A DNA stretch of 64,000 nt from Trissonchulus latispiculum. Taxonomy: Eukaryota; Nematoda; Enoplea; Enoplida; Ironidae. This document shows positions 58,773 through 64,000 of the stretch, in pieces. The translations under genes were made by a program, and so were the position numbers. The notes under the pieces are model-generated. The model worked only from the letters and a program-made list of their open reading frames with translations, was not told the DNA's origin and did not search any database. Within the stretch, counting starts at the first letter, position 1; every line of letters begins with the position of its first letter. The stretch spans positions 62,001-126,000 of the forward strand of contig JASAND010006694.1 in assembly GCA_030248195.1 (NCBI GenBank), written 5' to 3'.

Positions 58773-59200
58773 GAATTTTTCGGCGGCGTATTTTTGTTTT
58801 TGACTGCGTATTTTTAAGTTAGACTGTGTATTTTTAAGTTCGACTGCGTAAATATATACGCAGTATTTTACGCATAAAATCGTGGGAGATTGATCTTATG
58901 TACATAATTAACGTAATTTAAAGGAAAAATATGGAAAATTAATCTTTCCATCGGATGCGAAACCACAAGATTGCAAAGAAAGACTTGTCGGCGAAGCCGA
59001 AAATTTTTGAAAATCCGGGATTAAAGCATGCGCTAAACATTATCTCAGACATTAATACTGAAATAATCCAAAACTGGATAAAACTAATGAAAAAATAGGA
59101 AAAAATAGGAATTTTCATCAAAAATAGGAAAAAATAGGAATGTCAAAGAAAAATAGGAAAAAATAGGAAAAATAGGAAGAGTAGGAGGCCTGGGTTTACT

Positions 59201-61126
59201 CCAAACGTTACGCTGCTAAACGGTCAGGTTTGTACACCTATAGTTTACAACTACGCTGAGTTAGGGTGAACAATTATTATATAGTGTGTAGTATTAAAAA
59301 TCTATCAATTCAGGCTTCAAAAGGCACATCTATTTCGGTAACACTATGATTTCGTCTGATTGTCGTCGAAAACTTTGGACGCTATTTGCAAAACAAAGTC
59401 TACAAGCAAACTCTTGACAATTACGCATCGGCAGTGGACGCATAGAATACACGCGTAAAAGCCGCAGTCTTTCAGTCAAATTTATTCTATCTCAATTGCG
59501 TTAGCCCTAGTCACTGCTGTACAGTTACAGGTTACAAAACTTTCAATTTCTGTTTCAGAGACAGAATCCTCTTATATAGGTAGTCGGCGGAGACTCTGCA
59601 AATTTTAAGATAATGATTTCGGTTAAGCAAATGTTATGCAAATTGCTGTAGGCGTGATCGAATCTCAGGCGGCTGATCACCGAGAGTCGCTGCAGCAGTG
59701 CAGCGTGGGGCGCAGATGTAGTCATTAAAAATTTCCATCACCAGCGCAGCTCATCCCCATACTAATATTAATAGGTATATATGCTGTAACGTATGCAACG
59801 TAACTAAATGCTGGAAATTGTGCGAGGGCGCCCATTCTTCGGCAAACTAGACATTTCTGTAAGCGCCACCAGAAAAATAGTTTCAGGTCCGACTTACTCA
59901 ATCAGCTAATTCATGAACTCAGAAGCGCATTTTTAGCTTAAAACGGAGAGTGTTAAAGTTGCTTAAAAATAATCTCTAAATTCCGTAGGCGAATCTTGGG
60001 CTTGCCCTTCCAACTTTTCAGAAGCCCCACTTTCCAAACCCTAAAAAGTGACACAAGTGTTGTCTGTCTGCGTCCTACCATACTAAGTCAAGCCCGTTCT
60101 GAGCACACCTGCAGCAATTGCTTCAATTCTCACTGATATTAGCACTAAGTCAATTACAAAATAACCACTGCTGCCCAAATATTCTCCACGAAGATCTGTA
60201 GTGGATATTTATTTATTTATTTGAACAATAAACAGACAAATAACGCATACTATAGAAACATCACTAGAAACCAACAAAACACACCAAACAGCCGAAAAAC
60301 AAACTGTGCCATAGTTTTTATAATTCGTTATTTAGATTCACCGTACCACTTGAGACCGAAGCCTTGGGGCCTGATTATCATCGGCGGGCATGGCATTCTG
60401 AAGATCGACCTGTATCGATGTGATGTGGCCATGTATTTCCCGTTTATGGCAAACTTTTTACAGAAGCTATCGATTACATTCATCTGCAGTGGATTGCTCC
60501 TATGCTAGCTTAAATACATTCATCTGCAGTGGATTGCTCCTATGCTAGCTTTAACTGTGAACATTTTTCATTGCAGTGAGTGACCATTTATCTAAACTCA
60601 CTTTACCACAGTTAAAGCAGCATACGAACAATTCTTTAAGTTATTGCCGACAACATAACAAGTAAACTGAGTTGAGTATAACAAACAAATCACCAAATAA
60701 ACGAAACTGACATATGAAGGCTTTCAAAAAGGTTCTACCTAAGTTGCGTGATATATGTGTCCATCCCTTGTCCGGTAGATGCGTGGCAGAATGCCGTCAG
60801 GAAATTTTAGTTATTCAATTGAAGTGAAACTAAGAGTTTAGGATTCCTTATTTCACCGTGTTGCTTACACCTCCTCCCCTTCTTCCAAAAGGGAAGGGAC
60901 AGCAATGTTTACATGAATTGCGGCACCTCATTGAAGTCTGAATAAAGCAACTATGCTTGATTTCCTATCAGGTCTGAGCTATTTTATTCCAGACACAACA
61001 ACTGTTCAACTTCTATAATTTCTGCCTCAAAATCCCCCTCAGCGCCGACAAATGCAGGACTTTTTCAGGAAAACCCCCAGGTCCAGATTCCCCAAAACTT
61101 GATCAAATTAGCCGAAACTAGGTACG
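59201..61126. other. No gene recognised
   Basis: Mixed-composition DNA. A direct duplication of about 39 bp (ACATTCATCTGCAGTGGATT...) lies at about 60,475-60,551. A (TTTA)n tract lies at about 60,208-60,222. I could not find the missing HERC2 first exon here. Confidence 0.4.
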
Positions 61127-61330
61127 AAGAATGAAAATCAAAACATAGACACCCAGAGTCAGACCAACCAACCAAAATTGGATCCCCCGTTATCTGGCAC
61201 CCCCCAGGAACGACAGCAGCGTCCGTGTGAAGAATCGCCTGAAGAAGATGCCTAAGGTGGAGCATCGAAATCGGTTGTGAAATAAGGTTGGTCTGACTCA
61301 GGGTTTCCGTGTTTTGATTATCATTCTTCA
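61127..61330. mobile_element. Small fold-back element, about 200 bp
   Basis: GAAGAATGAAAATCAAAACA and CAGAGTCAGACCAAC at the left are mirrored by GTTGGTCTGACTC and TGTTTTGATTATCATTCTTC at the right. The centre is unique. No target duplication identified. Confidence 0.75.
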
Positions 61331-61410
61331 AATTGTGATATCATCGTATCCGCACGGATCCGTGGACTAGTGGCTGTTTTGACTCTAACTGTTCTACTGA
61401 AATTAGGAAT

Positions 61411-61763
61411 GGGTATATTTCTGACCACACTGGGTTCAAAATTTTTTGATTTCGCGAAATTCAATTTTTTCGATTATTAAGAGAGGACCAACCAAGGGCA
61501 ACGGAAAAATTTTTGTCTTCGATTTTGCTGAAAAGTTGCATAACATCGTTAGCTTGCAACTCTAGCTTATACTGTGCTAACGAAATGCTGAATGGAAAAA
61601 CGGGCACTGGATGTGTTATGCGACCCCAATACCCCTTATATACAATTTTCAGCAAAATGGAAGTAAAATTTTCTTCGGGTCTCCTATAAGATCAAAAAAT
61701 TTTAATTTTGCTAAATAAAAAAATTTTGTGATATTTGAAACCAGCGTGGTCGAAAACATACCC
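61411..61763. mobile_element. 353-bp inverted-repeat element
   Basis: The left end GGGTATATTTCTGACCAC is mirrored by GTGGTCGAAAACATACCC. Inside, TTTCGCGAAATTCAATTTTT is mirrored by ATTTTAATTTTGCTAAAT. Related, eroded copies lie at about 50,020-50,190 and 53,215-53,590. Confidence 0.75.
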
Positions 61764-62512
61764 ATACCAAATTTAAGCTTATTCGGTCAAAGTCAGAGAA
61801 ATCACGACCGGGGGGTCCTGAAAAGATCCTAAAAGCCACATCACGTTATAACTCGATAGTGATATATCAATATAAATATATTTTACTGGTTAACATATCG
61901 CCACTGACCAATCGCACTAATAGAATATCAGTTCACTTAATAGTAGACTAGTCAACATTTCAGGAAATCAGCACAAACTATACGGCTACAATTTTGGTTG
62001 TACTTGTAAAAAACAAGTACATAATATAAGTACATTGGTACATAAGAATATGCAGTGATGGGTACATAAGAATATGTACTGATGTTTGGGCAGAATGCTA
62101 TCAAGAAACCTACCCATATGCACGCTGACCGTAATTGAAACAACTGTTTCACTCAATGACCTGCACTGACAGCAAAAAAGGAAAGTAGGAAATCCTTTTA
62201 CAATCGACAATTTAAAGATATATATATTTACAGAAAAACATTGGTATTTAAAATGAACATAAGCAAATACTAGCAAAAAATGACAAACTTAAACAATATA
62301 TACCTACAGGAAATAATTAATCTACTAAACAAATCACAAAATAGAAAAGAGGGACATTAGCAATTCACAGGTTTGAGATTTTACACTGTACAATTATCAA
62401 TCCAATAAAAGCCATTGAAAAACAATTACAACCTTGGTTAAAATAACAAAATCAATATACCAACATATATAGACAACAGATTATTACATGTTTCAACCAA
62501 ATCAGTCATAAA
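61764..62512. other. 3' flank of the upstream gene
   Basis: AT-rich DNA downstream (minus-strand sense) of the stop at 62,513-62,515. No minus-strand AATAAA was seen within the nearest few hundred bases. Nothing else recognised. Confidence 0.4.
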
Positions 62513-62953
62513 TTAAACTCTTTTAGGCAAAGAAATCCAGTTGGAAATGGCATCACGATAGGCATCAACTTCTGCTGATCCCGAGCCTTGTGATGATAGG
62601 TTATCAACTTTCAGGAAAGCCGACCAATGTTCCGTTCCATCACACCTATCGCAATCAAATTCCACATTACTGCTGTCCTCAAAAGCCAGCAGAAAATTCC
62701 ACAGAACTCTGCGTAGGGCGCCCTTGTTTTGGGCCCGCATTAGCTGATCACGGACAGCTGATCTAGTCAAATATCGCCGCACCTCTTCTACACCAGGGAA
62801 ACCCGGCTTACAGCCAAGCTTGGATCCGGCATCTGTTCTCTGCGATATCCGTTGAATCAGGAGCTTTAGTCTGGGAACATCCGTCTTGGCACGGTTTCGG
62901 CGGGGTCGCTGTCGTCGAAAGCGACCACCTTTCAAACGTTTCAATCTCCACTT
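62513..62953 (-). CDS. Terminal exon of an unrecognised upstream gene
   Basis: An open stretch of about 146 codons follows an acceptor (ATATTTCAG at about 62,955) and ends in TAA. It begins with a basic segment (KRLKGGRFRRQRPRRNRAK), then a helical region (VEEVRRYLTRSAVRDQLM and LRRVLWNFLLAFED), then a CDRCDGTEHWSAFL motif and ISNWISLP. The phase, acceptor and composition look like real coding sequence. I do not recognise the family. It is on the same strand as HERC2 and about 13 kb upstream; it is not HERC2 itself because it ends in a stop. Confidence 0.6.
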   Translation of the reverse strand, partial: KWRLKRLKGGRFRRQRPRRNRAKTDVPRLKLLIQRISQRTDAGSKLGCKPGFPGVEEVRRYLTRSAVRDQLMRAQNKGALRRVLWNFLLAFEDSSNVEFDCDRCDGTEHWSAFLKVDNLSSQGSGSAEVDAYRDAISNWISLPKRV

Positions 62954-63049
62954 CTGAAATATCTACATAGTTAAAAAACAGTGAAAAAGTGACTTGCGAA
63001 GCTTCATGACGAAAAACTGACTTAGTTTACGGCCCAAACCAAGTTGAGT

Positions 63050-63798
63050 TCCTTGAAGCAAATTTTTATTTTTTTCAATCGTGAGATATAGCCAACTTTA
63101 TCATTTTGGCGTCGAAAACTTGTCATTTTTGCAGAAATCAAATAATCCATTATTTCATGAGGTGAGCTACACATGCCGCAAGATTAAACTAAGAGTATCA
63201 TTTAAAAGGTCCCACAGAGACTAATAAGTTGAGGCACGGGCGTTATCCAATTGCTATTCTATAGGCTGTAATTTTTTAAAAACGTAGTTTCTCAAAACCA
63301 CGACCAATTTTTTCGGGGGATTGTGGACATTCGCTATGCAAGATCAAGGACTGACATTTAGCAGATGCGCTCTACACTAAATTACCCCAGGACTCTCTTT
63401 TCATTGCCCCGATTTCTGCTTTCTAGCTAAAGTGACGTGACAAAGTTGAGAATTAGAGGCAAACTTCAGGTAACTTCATTGTAACTAATTTCTATACAAC
63501 GAGGAGCGATTTCACAATAACTAAAAAGTTCCCAGCTATTTGAAAGAGGAATTGAATGATGACCCATGTCGGCCATGTCCCTCTAAAAAATTTATTCAAT
63601 CTGCAGAAATTTCGAGAAATTGTACTCCTTCTAAAATTTGCGAGAAATCTTTTAGACAACCAAATGTAGTTCCACTGTATTTATTAAAACGAGCAAACGT
63701 TAGACTACATTTTGATATAAAATAGCTTCCCAACTCTAAGCAATAAACGAGTAATAACTGTTCAAAGTTGATGGCGCCAAAAGGAATCACTACTTTCA
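63050..63798. repeat. Partial third copy of the TTAA-type element (T3)
   Basis: CGTGAGATATAG, GTCATTTTTGCAGAAATCAAATAATCC and the end CCAAAAGGAATCACTACTTT parallel T1 at 30,280-30,998. The left terminus is not recognisable and the right one is degenerate. Confidence 0.72.
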
Positions 63799-64000
63799 AT
63801 TGCTTCTTGTTTGCTTAAAATTAGTAAATTTTAGCGAATGTAGGAGCTTAAGCCAGGTGCGGGTGTCTTTGCATCAAGCCCCGGTTTCGACCGGTGTCAA
63901 AATTTAGCAAAACGTTTTACACGCTTTACATTTTATGACCACAATGAGTCCCGGCCCCGTCCTCGGTAGTGGCCACCCCGGTGCATCTATATCTGTCACC
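63799..64000. other. Window edge, nothing recognised
   Basis: Mixed-composition sequence with a GC-richer end. No gene or repeat identified. Confidence 0.4.

Larger units (their letters stand above)
56660..59192. mobile_element. 2.5-kb hAT-like element with 8-bp target duplication
   Basis: The left end GGCCTCCTACT is mirrored by AGTAGGAGGCC(TG) on the right. Both ends carry runs of AAAAAATAGGAA. GGTTTACT flanks it on each side (56,652-56,659 and 59,193-59,200). An 8-bp duplication points to the hAT superfamily. Two further inverted-repeat elements are nested inside (57,309-57,682 and 58,402-58,772). No intact transposase frame. Confidence 0.8.

Noticed and set aside
60221..60508. 95-codon plus-strand frame
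   Set aside because: No recognisable motif, low-complexity start, and it ends in a local 39-bp duplication; not supportable as a gene.
62513..62953. Possible first exon of HERC2
   Set aside because: It ends in an in-frame stop and shows no similarity to the HERC2 N-terminus.

Overview
This is animal (metazoan) nuclear DNA. It is AT-rich, has many GT-AG introns with GTAAGT/GTATGT-type donors, and is crowded with eukaryotic transposons. I cannot name the species; an invertebrate is likely.

The only well-supported host gene is a HERC2-type giant E3 ubiquitin ligase gene on the minus strand. I reconstructed 41 consecutive coding exons from about 49.4 kb (near the N-terminus) down to the left edge, where the gene leaves the window inside the DOC domain. 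Codon phase is consistent across the exon junctions; the weakest is the one near 35.14 kb. In protein order the exons encode: an N-terminal helical region; a diverged cytochrome-b5-like region (23.0-23.6 kb); the central HERC2 linker; a UBA domain split by an intron (8.13/2.95 kb); a CPH-like domain (2.50-2.16 kb); an SH3-like domain (1.90-1.64 kb); a ZZ zinc finger (1.24-1.10 kb); and a DOC/APC10 domain (0.95-0.04 kb). Two domains expected from vertebrate HERC2 are missing: the first RCC1-like beta-propeller (between 41.03 and 40.83 kb) and the MIB/HERC2 domain (between 12.71 and 12.59 kb). The first coding exon(s) were not found. RLD2, RLD3 and HECT would lie beyond the left edge. At 62.5-62.95 kb is the terminal exon of another, unrecognised minus-strand gene.

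All other large structures are mobile or repetitive DNA in the introns or upstream. 3.26-8.05 kb: a Ty3/gypsy element with identical 190-bp LTRs, antisense to HERC2 inside the UBA-splitting intron, with pol broken by a 336-bp insertion. 15.4-16.3 kb: an internally deleted reverse-transcriptase relic. 21.1-22.86 kb: a LINE 3' end running into a 1.1-kb TTTAC-rich array. 26.1-34.8 kb: a complex of ~145-bp satellite arrays in opposite orientations, an 86-nt G tract, three fold-back elements and a TTAA-flanked element. 35.75-40.36 kb: an APE-type LINE interrupted by a 1.1-kb element with an 8-bp target duplication. 42.47-46.32 kb: a 3.8-kb element with others nested in it. 50.2-53.2 kb: another fold-back and a third satellite array. 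56.1-59.2 kb: a palindromic modular repeat and a 2.5-kb hAT-like element with nested insertions. 61.1-61.8 kb: two small inverted-repeat elements.

The strongest candidates for something new are the HERC2 lacking RLD1, and the fold-back family whose paired arms keep a length of about 183 bp and a three-module design while diverging in sequence between copies.
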